From positions 20,845,364 to 20,909,363 of the forward strand of contig NC_056762.1 of NCBI RefSeq assembly GCF_018687715.1: DNA of 64,000 nt, written 5' to 3'. The notes beneath the pieces are model-generated. The model had not been told where the DNA came from. It saw only the letters and a list, made by a program, of their open reading frames with translations, and made no database searches. Position numbers and translations under genes: made by a program. Positions 33,700 through 44,796 of the stretch are shown here, piece by piece. This DNA comes from Carya illinoinensis (lineage: Eukaryota; Streptophyta; Magnoliopsida; Fagales; Juglandaceae). The first letter of the stretch is position 1, and each line of letters opens with the position of its first letter.

Positions 33700-34699
33700 T
33701 GTTGTGTCTCCTTTCCTTGGTTAATGAGATATCTTTTAGGGAATTAATTTCTTTTAAAACCGGAGAAAATACAAATTTAAATTGAATTCATTGCCTAAGT
33801 ATCTTTGTAAAAATTCATTCTTCTATTCAGATAAAGGGTAAAGTAAATGGGCCTCCCAGTATTACTTTGTTGTTAATATTTTTTACTAAAATAAATGTTG
33901 TTTGTACAAATATGTGCATTAGATATTTTATAATTTATATTTAATTTTATTCCATTAATTTGGGATAATGTCTCTTTTATTTTTTCAAAATATTTGGAAG
34001 GTATTAATCATTCTTATATACAATTTAAATATGCACATGTATTTAAGAAGGCTACTATTGTAAAAAAAACTCTTGATTAATAGAAACTGTTACTTCAGTG
34101 TACCATTTCTGAAAATTTATCCTATCCAGGATATTAATAAAATTATCTGTCTCATCTTTAATAAATATTGCTGAATAAAATTATTTGTCTCAAAGAAAAT
34201 TATAATCCACCAAAATAGAGATTTTAGGCCTGTCTTCTACTTTAAAAAAAAATATTTGAAAATCCAACTAGGTTTTTTGCGCATATAAATCCAAAACGAT
34301 TATTTAAAACAACTTGGCACTGTACCCAAGTGATACACTTATACTAGTCCAATATGCATGAACGAATCCTTTTGTTCCTTATGGTATTTAATTAATTAAT
34401 AGCCTCTTTGGTTAATAATTGTAATTATTTATAATTATTATTTAAATTAATAGTTTTCTCTATAGTTTTAATAGCATAATTGGTAAGAAACAATAATTTT
34501 GAAGACAAAGTGCAATGTTTATAGATTTGATTGTTTGGAATATTAGGGATTTGTTCAATTTATAATTTTTTTTCTGTATCTAATATACTATAATCTTCTT
34601 GATTGATGTTATCAGGTTCTATGGGTATACTAGTAGTGGATGTATTATGTTTGAATAAAGAAATCATCGACTTACTATTTGAGACAAGAAATCAATAGC
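33700..34699. other. AT-rich spacer, no gene
   Basis: This is very AT-rich DNA between the LINE start and duplication copy B. I see no coding sequence, no LTR end and no clear target duplication for the LINE. Confidence 0.6.
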
Positions 34700-34798
34700 A
34701 AAGATAAGAAAATGAGACACAGAGGATGCTTTTCCATTCCTCGACTTTCGATTTGAGCTGGAATTCCAAAAGCAATATATATTAATTAAACTTAGCAA

Positions 34799-36518
34799 TT
34801 ACCAACTAAACCATGAGTAACTTGGGTCGAGCATTTCAGTTATTGGAAGAAAAGTCCATCTCAGTCTTCTGAGCCTCTCAGTCGTCCTATTCGCTGACAC
34901 AGTTATAATTGTAGGGAAGATGGACCAAAACTGAAGGGATCCACAAAACAGAAGAAGTACAATATATGGGATCCTAGCATTCGGGAAAATGGTAAATATT
35001 GAAATATTGTAGCACAAAACAAGGAATGCAAGGGGTAGGTGGAACAAAATGCGAGTAAACCCAGAAGGGAGAAGGAAGATCATTGTCATGCCTGTTATAT
35101 AAAACATAAGGCTGTTTGAAATGAAGAACAAAAATGAGTTTGCAGTGCTCATGACTACCGTTCCTGCATGGTGTGGTGGTTGGCTCACTTCATTGTCGTC
35201 TTTATTAGCATTGATCGTGCTTCTTTTATTGAACTGATCGATTCCAGGATGGGAGTTTTCTTGCCAAACTCCTCCTGGAGGGCAGACTGCTGCTTGGTAC
35301 GCAACTGCTATAACAAGTGTAGCAGCCACCAACAACAGATTGCGCACCTCATTTGTTAATTTCGTTCTCTGACGAAACTTGCATATGTAGAACCTTTCAT
35401 AAATTGAGATAGGGGATCTAAAATAATCTGTCAGAGATGGAACTTCATCAGGAAGAGACAACGCACTTAAAGCTCCGGCACGACATAGCAAGTCCTTGAT
35501 CTCTTTGTAGTCAACTTGTAACATCATTTGATGTTGCAAGATGTCTAGAGCCGTATAACCATCTGAGTTCTTGATGTTTTTTTCAACTGATGCACAATTG
35601 ACTAAGCACTTCACAACCTGAACAATGTAGAGATTCATAATTATTGATCCCAGCACGGTAAATATTCAACGCTACTAATTAAACTACTCCCTTACGTACC
35701 CTAGATATCCAAAGAAGAGTCCGACTGCTAGAAACAAAAAGGGACAAAATAAAATCTAGCTACTGGAACCATGAGTAATAATATCACTTGAGGGAGAGCT
35801 GCGTATATGCTTTGGAGATTGAATTCTTACAGATAGCCAGACCTATGCTCAACGAGATAGATACTTCCATTATTCTCATTGTATATTCCAGTAGAAGAAA
35901 ATATGGATGGACAGAACTTGCCTGGGGTAGATTTCTTGATACCGCAATGTGCAATATAGTGTTGCCTTCGTCATCCCCCCAATTCAGTAACTTCCTTTCC
36001 CACGAGTCGGCATGTCTAAACCAAGCACGTCGAAGCCATCCCACCAGGTATTCAAAAGCATCGAACCTGTTGTGTTTTAGTGCAATATGCAAGGCAGTCT
36101 CCCTTTGAGTTGTTACAACTTCAAGGGATTTGGGGCAAACTTGTAGAAATGCATGCAGAAGATGGAGGTTTCCAGTTTGTGCTACATAATGCAAAGGAGT
36201 CGCACCGCCCTTTCCTTGGACACGGACAAGGTCCTTATCAGCATCAATTAGCCGGAACACAAGGTCGGTGTGGTCATATTGTAAAGCAAGGTGCATGGGG
36301 GTGAACCCATCTTGATTGAGCTTCGTAGCAAAGGACGGCTTTAACATGGCGATCTCCATGGCAAACCGGGTCTGTCCAGCAGATGCAGCAGCGTGTAAAG
36401 GAGTGTCAACAAATGAAATCTCATTGATGTCGTCTAAGACTTTTGCATGCTTTCGTATGGAATAGTACAAGAGCTCAATGTTTCCTTCCTCAGCGGCCCG
36501 CTTCAATTCCGGATCCAT
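34799..36518 (-). CDS. Ankyrin-repeat/PGG-domain membrane protein, BDA1-like (copy B)
   Basis: Exons 36518-35922 and 35617-34799 join in phase 0 to 471 residues, the same length as copy A. Ankyrin repeats, PGG motif and four membrane segments are all retained. By eye about 15-20 residues differ from copy A, for example Q22R, M158L, L188I in exon 1 and, in exon 2, E218D (NSEGY to NSDGY), S249L and a C-terminal WFGW to WFSW. None removes an ankyrin core or the PGG. ATG at 36518 is equivalent to that in copy A; a longer frame to 36542 begins with TTG. Both copies may be functional. A role in membrane-linked defence signalling is known for the family and only inferred here. Confidence 0.9.
35618..35921 (-). 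other. GC-AG intron of copy B gene
   Basis: This intron has 304 bp with donor CAG|GCAAGT and acceptor TTGTTCAG|GT, identical in length and splice sites to copy A. About eleven substitutions separate the two introns. Confidence 0.85.
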
Positions 36519-38259
36519 TCTGAGGAGCCGACGGCTATTCAAGAAAATGCGTTAAGCTTTAAAATGAAACTGATTTTCCCAGCTACTTTAAGGAGATTCA
36601 AGAATTACTCGTGGCAAAAGATGCGTGGCTGTCCTCTTCTTATCAAGGGGTGGCGGGAGTGGAAACCGGTGAGGTCAATGGTCATGCAAGTGATGCCGGC
36701 CTGACTAGGAAAGAACCCCAAAGACTTATAGTCCCTGAATTCCTCGGAAATTACTGCTAGGTAAAAGCGGCCTGCGTAAACGTGGGTTAAGCGGCTAGAC
36801 TACGTGGAAGAGAAAAAAAAAAAAGGAGGAAAACAAAAAGCAAAAATGCAAACAGAAAATGGAAATAAAGAAAAAAGCAAGAAGAAAGAAAGTGGGAAGT
36901 AAAGATTTTCTTCTTCTTTAGTCGGGTACCAAGAAAATTAAATTAAAAAAAAAAAAAACCATCTCTTAGATTTCATTATTAACATATTTCTCACAAACCT
37001 GCCATTTTCTAGACCTTTTCTAAACTCATTTCCTAGATTTTGCCAAACCTATTTCTTAGATTTTTCCCAAACTCATTTTCAATGCATTTATGTTGTTCTT
37101 GTTGATCTTTTCAAATAAACCTTTGTTTGTTCAAAATGGTTGCTGTAATATACAGTAAGTGAATGTATTTTGAGAAAACCCACTTCAGTCAACCGTATAA
37201 TGCAATCAGAAAATTGATCTCTTTTACTCCAATGTGAGTAGTGAACTTTGATTATGATCCACTGGTCAATAAATATCATACCGAGTTCTATTAAGAAAGA
37301 TTTATGTTATTAATTTATTTAAATTAAATTCTTTTTATGTATTTTAATATATATGAATCTTTATTAAGGTAGTTTTAACATATATAATTTCTGTGTTTAA
37401 ATGAGACTTAGAAAAAAAAAAAAGAAAGGAGGAAGAAGCTGGATATACTTGTATTTTAGTATTTTTTTTTTTGGATAAAAACATACTATATTCATCAATA
37501 ACAGACATTACAACTAGACCTAAAACATAAATTACAAGCCAACTATAACAATAATAGCTTCCCAGTATATAACCGTGACGGACATGATCTAGTGCATGCT
37601 GCAAACCTCTACAGACCCACAGTCTGAGAGATAGCACAACTCTATCCAAGACAGAGTTAACAAACACCATACTCTATCTAAAATGGAATAGAGGATACAC
37701 TCTATGCATAAAAGTCTAAGAGACAATGTGTTTTTTAGTTTTTTTTTTTTCTAAAACAAAAGACGTACAGTAGAAAAATTAAATATACATAGAAAAATAA
37801 CGAATTATATCTTAAAAAGATATAGATCTACATTTTCAACCTTGGAGGAAAAAACTTACAAACACAGTGATTGTGATGGCACGTGAGGGACACACACCAC
37901 CCTAGGAGTATGGGGGTTGGTCAAGTCTAAAGTAATCGATGACCCTAGACCCAGAAAATCTACTTGGCGCGGCATAATAGCACCCCTAGCGAAGGCGCAT
38001 GGGATTCACACACCAACTTTGAATTGTGCATGTGGCTCATTTGCTGCTTTGTTTAGCAAAATTTTTCTCCTGTCTGAAGGATTGGCACCTTAGAAAGCTT
38101 GCCGAAGGGTGCATGGTGGTCGCTGGATGCTGGAGAGCAGTAGATCATGTAAAGTCCCTACCCCATATGAAAGCGCTTTTGGTTTTCACTACCATGTGTC
38201 CATCCATCCATTTCTCCAGCCGATTCCTTCACTCCCAACAAGAGATCCAGTCAAGAATC
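36519..38259. other. 5' flank of the copy B gene, no further gene
   Basis: It contains the shared flank (36519-36740, 37210-37455 and 38140-38259), an A-rich unique stretch (36800-36960), a probable LINE tail (37455-37735), and an unassigned stretch (37735-38140). The short frame 38026-38307 has no recognisable domain and runs into the gypsy LTR. Confidence 0.55.
37455..37735 (-). mobile_element. Probable 5'-truncated LINE or SINE tail
   Basis: The segment begins with a T run at 37462-37472 and is absent from copy A at the equivalent point (after ttagtatttt near 9957). On the minus strand it ends gatgaatatagtatgttttt plus poly(A), like a non-LTR retrotransposon 3' end. Flanking T-rich sequence (tttagtattttt and ttttagttttt) could be a target duplication but is too simple to be sure. 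Confidence 0.45.
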
Positions 38260-38666
38260 TGTTATGTGCAATGGCTAGGGTTCCGTAAAGTTCAGGAAGT
38301 GTCTTAAGGGGATTAGGTCGTCTTTGTAATTTGCTTTATTACGTCAGGGTATTGTATTCCATCTATAATTATTATTGCTTTTCGTTGGGTCAAGAGTTGT
38401 GGGTTGTTGTGTTGATTAAGTCTAATTTGTATTTTTAATGGTCACTTGGTCGAGACATGGGTTAGCTTGTTGGTCTATGGGGTCGTGTCATGTAAGTGGG
38501 TTGGTAGAGTCAGTTATTGTTTTCCTATTTAATCTTAAAGTAGATGAATGACTATTATTCATTTTCTACAATATCAAAACCATTGCGTAAGAGTGGAGAC
38601 CTTAGGCACCTCACATTGCCTACAATTTATTCACATTTACTTAAACAAATTTCAAGTTACATAACA
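38260..38666 (+). repeat. 5' LTR of the interrupted gypsy element
   Basis: It begins TGTTATGTGCAATGGC and ends TACATAACA. The 407-bp sequence is repeated at 44797-45044 plus 50051-50206 (404 bp). Confidence 0.92.
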
Positions 38667-38667
38667 G

Positions 38668-38680
38668 TGGTATCCAGAGC
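38668..38680 (+). other. Primer binding site (tRNA-Met type)
   Basis: TGGTATCCAGAGC begins two bases after the 5' LTR. It is the usual plant initiator-methionine primer site TGGTATCAGAGC with one inserted C. Confidence 0.85.
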
Positions 38681-38954
38681 CACATTCCTATAATGTGGCT
38701 GAGGGAACTAGGCAAGCACAACTTGATGAGGCAATGGTATCTCTGAAAGGGGAGAATCTGTGCCTACGAGAAGAACAAGAAAAACATAAAGGAGTGTTAG
38801 ATGTAGTACTGCAACAGTTAAATAAATTGGCCTCAAGTTATTAACAGAGAGTGGGGATGATTGGGAATCAGAATTCTGGAGAGGGATCTTCTAATCAGCA
38901 TACCCAGGTTAGTAACAATCCTTTATTTTAGAAAAATGTGGGTATACAGGCAAG

Positions 38955-39660
38955 GTCTCTTAGATTAGAATTTCCAAAGTTTGATGGGGTTGAGCCTAAT
39001 GAGTGGGTTTTAAAAGCAGAATAGTTTTTCTCATATTATAACACGCAGATTACCAATGGATTAAAATAGCCTTCTTCCACATGGAGGGCAAAGCCCTCTC
39101 ATGATATTCTTGGCTTATGAAATCCAGCCTAGTTGGGATGAGTTTACCATTGTCTTAAGGGTGAGATTTGGACCCTCAACATATGAGGATCCAGTGGGGC
39201 AATTCACTAAATTAAGGTAAACCAATATAGTAGAAGAGTACCAAACTCAGTTTGAAGAGCTATCTAACAAAGTCAAAGAAGTAACATAAGAGTTTAGAAT
39301 AAGTACTTTTTTGAGTGGATTAAGAGATGATCTTAGAATTATAGTGACCATGTTCAAACTAACTATATTATTAGCTGCCTTTAGTTTAGCTAGATTACAA
39401 GAAGAGGAAGTGATAAGGAGAACCAATGGTCATAGTAACAAAAATTACCCAACTCAGCCAAGTCCAAACTAGATTCTCAAATCAAAATTACCAAAAAAAT
39501 TCCAACAGATTCCCTAATACCAACAGAAAACTAGCCATGCCATTCAAAAAAATAACACCAGCTCAAATGCAAGAGAGAAGGGATAAGGGACTTTGTTATT
39601 TTTGTGATGAAAAGTTCCAACTAGGTCATAGATGTAATAGACCTAGACTCTTTCTATTCG
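38955..39660 (+). pseudogene. Gypsy gag, broken
   Basis: It starts with LEFPKFDGVEPNEWVLKAE, a typical gypsy gag opening, but stops accumulate in the middle. The zinc knuckle near 39588-39642 is readable as CYFCDEKFQLGHRCNRP. Gag would form the particle in which the element is reverse transcribed. Confidence 0.8.
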
Positions 39661-39759
39661 AAGGAATGGGAGGAGATGAAATTAAGAAAGAGGAAAATGA
39701 GGGGTCCTTAGCTATTATCCAAACAGTAGAAAGGGAAGAAGAAGAGGAGGAAAAAGGTG

Positions 39760-40130
39760 AATTGTTAGGCATTTTTCTACATGTTGTGAAATGTTCATTG
39801 GCTCCGAAGACTATGAGGATAACTGTGGCTATCAATAAAACTAGTGTGATAGTCCTCATGGACACGAGGATTATACATAGTTTCATTGACCCAAATGTAG
39901 CAAGGAGGACTCGACTGCCACTAGAGGAAACCCAATAGTTAGTATAATTAGCTAATGGAACTAATCTTCCTTGCTTGGGTTTATGTAGGGCTATCTCACT
40001 CCTACTGCAATGTTTGCATACTACTTCTGATCTGTACTTGCTAATTTTAGGGGATATGACATAGTGTTGGGTATGGATTAGTTAAGGAAGTTGGGAAATG
40101 TAGTTTGGAATTTTTCAGATCTGATTATGT
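39760..40130 (+). pseudogene. Gypsy protease, broken
   Basis: The reading VAINKTSVIVLMDTRIIHSF has DTR where active proteases have DTG or DSG. The second hallmark appears as YDIVLGMD followed by a stop instead of W. It is therefore inactive. Confidence 0.75.
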
Positions 40131-40299
40131 CATTGAATATTGATAATGTGGATGTTAGATTGAGGGGAATTTAGTTACCAAGCAGGATTGTGGAAGAAGC
40201 TGAGTATGTGTAGGGGTTAAATAGACTGACTGATACGGGAATACAAACCCTCAAGAACCTGTTCCCAGGCTGTATAGGATGTTATTTACAAATTTAAAG

Positions 40300-41130
40300 G
40301 AGTTTTTAATGAACTCGTGGCCTGCCCTTACCTAGAAGCCATGATCACAAAATTCTATTGCAACTCGGTTCCAAACCCACTTGTGTAAGACCCTATAGGT
40401 ACCCCTACTATCAAAAAGAGGAAATTAAGATGTAGGTAGCACATCTATTAAATAATGAAATTAGTAGAGGTAGCCAAAGTCCTTATTCCTCTCTAGTTTT
40501 ATTGGTTAGAGAGGTAGATGGGGGATGGTGCATGTGTGTGGATTATCATGCTCTAAATAAAGATACAGTGAAGGATAAGTATCCTATACCCAATATAGAT
40601 GAACTATTGGATGAACTCTATGGGGCTCAAGTGTTTTCTAAGCTAAACCTAAGGTCAAGGCACCATCAAATTAGAATGAATCCCGAGGACATTCCCAAAA
40701 CTACCTTTCGAACCTATGAAGGTCACTATGAGTTTTTGGTAATGCCATTTGGCCTTAACAATGCTTCATCAACTTTTCAAAACTTGATGAATGAGGTTTT
40801 TCGACCTTATTTAAGGAGGTTTTTCGATGATATTTTGATTTATAGCAAGTCTCTATAAGAACATTTACAATATTTGCACACTGTTTTGGAGGTTTTACAA
40901 TCTCACCAAGTTTTTACAAAGACTTCCGAGTGTATTTTTGTGTGTAGTGAAGTGGAGTATTTGGAGCACTTGATTTCTAAAGATGGAGTAAGGGCTGACC
41001 CTCAGAAACTTACAACTATACAAAATTAGCAAATACCAAAAAATCTCAAGGCCTTAAGAGGTTTTCTGGCCTCACTAGATGTTATCGGAAGTTTGTTTAA
41101 GGATATGGAGCTATAATAGCTTCCCTCACT
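40300..41130 (+). pseudogene. Gypsy reverse transcriptase, broken
   Basis: The open piece 40502-40858 contains [55 protein letters not shown] and [12 protein letters not shown]. The catalytic core is present, but comparison with relatives suggests a few residues lost before FFDD (RRF directly joins FDD) and G to R in the LRSG box. Connection-domain remnants (ECIFVCSEVEYLEHLISKDG) continue to about 41130, after which most of RNase H is deleted. Confidence 0.85.
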
Positions 41131-41159
41131 GCTCTCTTGAAGAAAAATGGATATCTAAG

Positions 41160-41240
41160 CTACTGGGGTATGACTTCTCCATAGAATACAAGAGAGGAAA
41201 AACTAATGTGGTGGCTAATGCCCTCTGTCAGGTCCATTTC
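41160..41240 (+). pseudogene. RNase H terminal fragment
   Basis: Only the last RNase H block survives (LGYDFSIEYKRGKTNVVANAL), directly after truncated connection sequence. About 350 bp of RNase H has therefore been deleted around 41140. Confidence 0.7.
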
Positions 41241-41249
41241 GATGACTAA

Positions 41250-44200
41250 ACAAATTCAGCCCTCACTACAAACCAAGCCCAAACACAGCAACCAAACACA
41301 CTTCAACCACAGTAACCAAAAAACAATTCAAGCAGTCAGTAAAGTGCAGGCACAATGGGTAGATGAATTAAGGAAAGCTTACTATCAAGAGCCTCAGTTG
41401 CAGCAACTATTAAGCCACCTCCATCAAGGGGCCTTGGACCAATCTCATTACCAAATTCAAAATGGGCTCCTCTTTTATAAAGGGAGGCTCCATCTTGGAT
41501 CTTTGGTGCCATTTCAGAAACAAGTCCAACATCAGTTTCACAGTAGCCCATTAGGTGGTCACATAAGCTACATAAAACACAAGCAAGAATAAAAAATGAG
41601 TTTTTCTAGCCTGGATTAAATAGTGAGGTCAAGGCCTTTGTCGGTGAGTGTGATGTATGTGAAAGGAACAAGATTGAAGCCATCCATCCAGTTGGTCCTT
41701 CAAAATTTTGGGAAGATATTATTATGGATTTCATTGAAGGTTTACCCCCTTTGGATGGTAAAATAGTGATAACAGTGGTGATAGATAGGCTAATTAAATA
41801 TGCTCATTTCATGGCTATTGACCATCCCGATATAGCCTTGACTATAGGAAGGATTTTCATGGACAATGTGTTTAAGTTGCATGGGTTGCCCCTTACCATA
41901 GTCAATGATAGAGATCTAGTATTTACAAGTCAGTTTTGGAAGGAATTGTTCAAGATCAGTGGTACTGAGCTCTTGTTAAGTTTAGCCTATCACCGAGATT
42001 GGTGGGCAAACTAAGGCCATGAACAAGACACTTGAGTTTTATTTAAGGTTGTGACGCCCCCAAATCCCACGTACAGATACGGGAAAATCGAGACGTCCGG
42101 ATGATGCCATCACGGGTCACCACCCTATCGCCAAGTGCCAAGTGTGTGTACAAGCAACAAATATGCAAAAGAAAAACACGCAGCGGATAAACAAAGTCAT
42201 ATAACTAAGTATCAGAATTTTTCTTTGTTTAAAACAAAGCTGTTCAAAACATACATAATAAAATATTACAAACCACAAATATCGTTTCAAAACCAACTAT
42301 AAAGCATAAACTCCCAAATTAATACTCTGGCGGAGCCGCATTCCCGGGTTCATCCTCCTCCTCCTCCTCGATCTCTGCATCAAAATCTACGGTACCAAAA
42401 ATTGTGCCGCAAGTAAGTAAGATCCAACGCCATTAGATAAAAGCATATTAAAACTCAAACAATATGCATAAAAGAATGCAAATGCACATGACCTGTAAAC
42501 CACATTTTTTCCACGCACGCCAAAAATCTCATTTGGCCCCAAAAACATATTACTTTCCAACTCACGCCAAAAGTCTCATTTGGCCTAAAACCAACTCAAT
42601 CCAATATCCAATTAATCCGAATGCACCATGACCTCCCCTAGGGGTCATCTGCACACCCTAGCTCCTGTGCCACACCGCAGGTAATGACCACGCGTGTGAC
42701 ACCTAAACGAGCGATGCCCAGTTCCGTGCCCTGCACGTACGTAGCCAAGCATCCTCTAGCCCTCGCCAGCGAAGGGCCACACAGTCGGTACGAGAGCATT
42801 ACCATCCCGCCCGCTCCCGTTGTCGCCCAATAGCAACTCAGGGGACGTCACTCAGTATATTATGCTCCCGAGTAACCAGAGGAGCTCCACCGAGATAATA
42901 CCCCATCCCGGCTTGGGGTCGTGATACACACGCATCTGAAAATCCATTTACGTAAATAAAACAGGATTTTCTCAATTTAAATAAAATGTAGATGTATGCT
43001 CCATGTAATGCACGCCTCAAGGCACAAATAACCAACCAAACACAAATCAACAAACCAAGCAACTCCGTCATCAATCCATCTGACCCCCGAACTCCTCAGA
43101 CTCAATTCGAAATCAACCAACCAATCCAACAAATAATTATTGTAAGAGCAAAATGTATTTAAATCTAAAAGTAGAGTTTGAAAAATACTTACATCGCTAT
43201 AAGGTATTTTTCGAAAGCTTACGACATTGCAAACGGTAGAGAAAAAGTAACGTAACAGTGTATTTTACACTATAGCCGTGGGTAGTAAATTACCGACTTT
43301 CGAACGGAGACAAACCAAGACACGAAATTGATAGGGAATGGCCTTGAGATGTTTATGAAGATAAAGGAAGTGAGATTTGGCCGAGGGTGGCGGTGGAAGT
43401 GCAAAATGGGGCTGAACGGAGTTGAGCTCGTGGGAGCTGCTCCGGCAATGGATCGGGGCTGGAAATGGGTGGGTTAGGATGACAAGAGGTAGGGGAAGAA
43501 GTGGTGAAGATGTGGTGGTCAGAGGTGGAGCGACGGCGTTGGAAATGGCAAAAAGTCGTGCGGCTTAGATGGGCTGTAGGGGGTGACCGGTGGCATGGCT
43601 GGAAATTGGTGGGGTGGTGCGCCGGCCAGAGGGGAGTCGGATGGTGGTGGCTGTGTCGGCCACGTCAGCCGACGGTGGTGGTTCTGTGCGGGGGGTGCTG
43701 GACGGCGTTGGTGAGAAAGAGAGAGGGGTCGGGCGTGTGGGAAGAGAAGGAAGAAGAAGAAGAAAAAAAGAAAGAAGAAGAAAAGAAGAAAAGGAAAAAA
43801 AGAAAAAGGAAAAAAGGAAAAAGGAAAAAAAAGAAAAGAAAAGATGGAGAAAGAAAATGAGGTCCAATCCTCACTTCCGGAATCCAAAAACTAACCTGAC
43901 GAAAACGATTTTAAAAAACATAAAACGACTAAAATAAATTAAACACCACGTCAAATAAAATAAAACCAATTAAAATACAATAATTTAAAATAAAAGAATT
44001 AATATATTAATTAAATTAAAAACAACTCCTTCAATGAAAATAGACGTAAAAACAGGGTATCACATCGGTGTTTTTCGAGTAATCAACCAAAAGATTGGTT
44101 ACGATGGTTACCTTTGGCTGAATACTCATACAATACCTCTACCCATTCTTAAACCAAGATCTTACCGTATGAAGTTGTGTATAGACAGCCACCACCATGA

Positions 44201-44780
44201 TTATTACCATATGAAACAAGAGCCATGAAGATTCAAGCGGTTGAGGAAGAGATGTGAACTAGAGATTACATAGCTGCATACGTTAAAGAAAATATGCAAG
44301 AAGTACAGGCTAAGATGAAATATTACATAGATCTCAAAAGAACGGATGAAGAATACAAGAAGGGCAAATAGGTTTACCTTAGATTATGCCCATATCATCA
44401 TATGTCGGTTTCTATGATAAGGAATCTAAAGATCTTGCCCAAATACTATGGGCATTTTAAGATAACGAGGCGAATCAAAAAGGTCACCTACGAGGTGGAG
44501 CTACCACCGAACTCCCTCATCTATCCAATATTTCACTCATCATATTTTAAAAGGAAGCTTGGAGCTACTGGTCAACCCCTACAAACCCTTCCCATCATAA
44601 CACTTGAAGGAGTTTTGGCACCAGAATGAGAGAAGATAATACAAAGAAGGCTACTGAAAAAGGGTTGAAGAGTAGGAGTTGAAGTGTTGATTCAGTGGAA
44701 GGGCACTAGGGAGGAAGATGTGACATGGGAGGATCTGGAAGGTCTTAGGCGACATTATCCCAACCTTGAGGTCAAGGTTT
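41250..44780 (+). pseudogene. Gypsy integrase and chromodomain, split by a solo LTR
   Basis: The left part has ECDVCERNK (zinc region, about 41650), WEDIIMDFIEGLPPLDGK and VIDRLIKYAHFMAI, then LPLTIVNDRDLVFTSQFWKE (both core Asp blocks). The reading reaches TLEFYLR near 42045 and is cut by the reversed LTR. It resumes at 44070 with FSSNQPKDWLRWLPLAEYSYNT-like sequence, LPKYYGHFKITRRI, IYPIFHSSYFK, and a chromodomain-like VLIQWKGTREEDVTWEDLE (44680-44740). The match on both sides shows that the LTR inserted into a once continuous frame. Confidence 0.85.
42050..44064 (-). mobile_element. Solo LTR of the chromovirus family, reversed
   Basis: This is the third copy of the LTR at 2687-4925, on the minus strand. 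On the plus strand it starts TGTGACGCCCCCAAATCC and ends ACAGGGTATCACA. The 5-bp flanks aaggt (42045-42049) and tcggt (44065-44069) agree at three of five bases, an eroded target duplication. It interrupts integrase, and the integrase protein reading resumes across it. It is shorter (2015 bp), partly because the internal GC-rich repeat is present once. Confidence 0.88.
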
Positions 44781-44783
44781 CCT

Positions 44784-44796
44784 AAGGAAGGGAGCA
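44784..44796 (+). other. Polypurine tract of the gypsy element
   Basis: aaggaagggagca directly precedes TGTTATG of the 3' LTR, the expected plus-strand primer position. Confidence 0.7.

Larger units (their letters stand above)
28460..33700 (-). mobile_element. L1-type LINE, nearly full length, 3' truncated
   Basis: About 5.2 kb on the minus strand carry ORF1 (DUF4283 and zinc knuckle), endonuclease, linker, reverse transcriptase, zf-RVT and the first part of an RNase H-like domain, in canonical plant L1 order. The element lacks its 3' UTR and poly(A) and ends in CACTA TNP2 sequence near 28460. Numerous stops and homopolymer slippages (for example a C run near 31600 and T run near 31673) make it inactive. 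Confidence 0.88.

Noticed and set aside
34630..34650. tagtagtg as the missing end of the CACTA element at 24753
   Set aside because: Only the last six bases fit; the next bases do not match the CACTACAACAAAAG terminus.
38026..38307. Small host gene upstream of the gypsy element
   Set aside because: The frame crosses the insertion boundary at 38260 into LTR sequence and has no domain.
38668..38680. tRNA-like sequence near the gypsy 5' LTR
   Set aside because: It is only the short primer binding site complementary to a tRNA 3' end; no cloverleaf is present.
43501..43937. Charged or Phe-rich open frames on both strands
   Set aside because: They lie in the polypurine/polypyrimidine tract of a reversed solo LTR. 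The equivalent tract in the other LTR copies gives similar artefacts.
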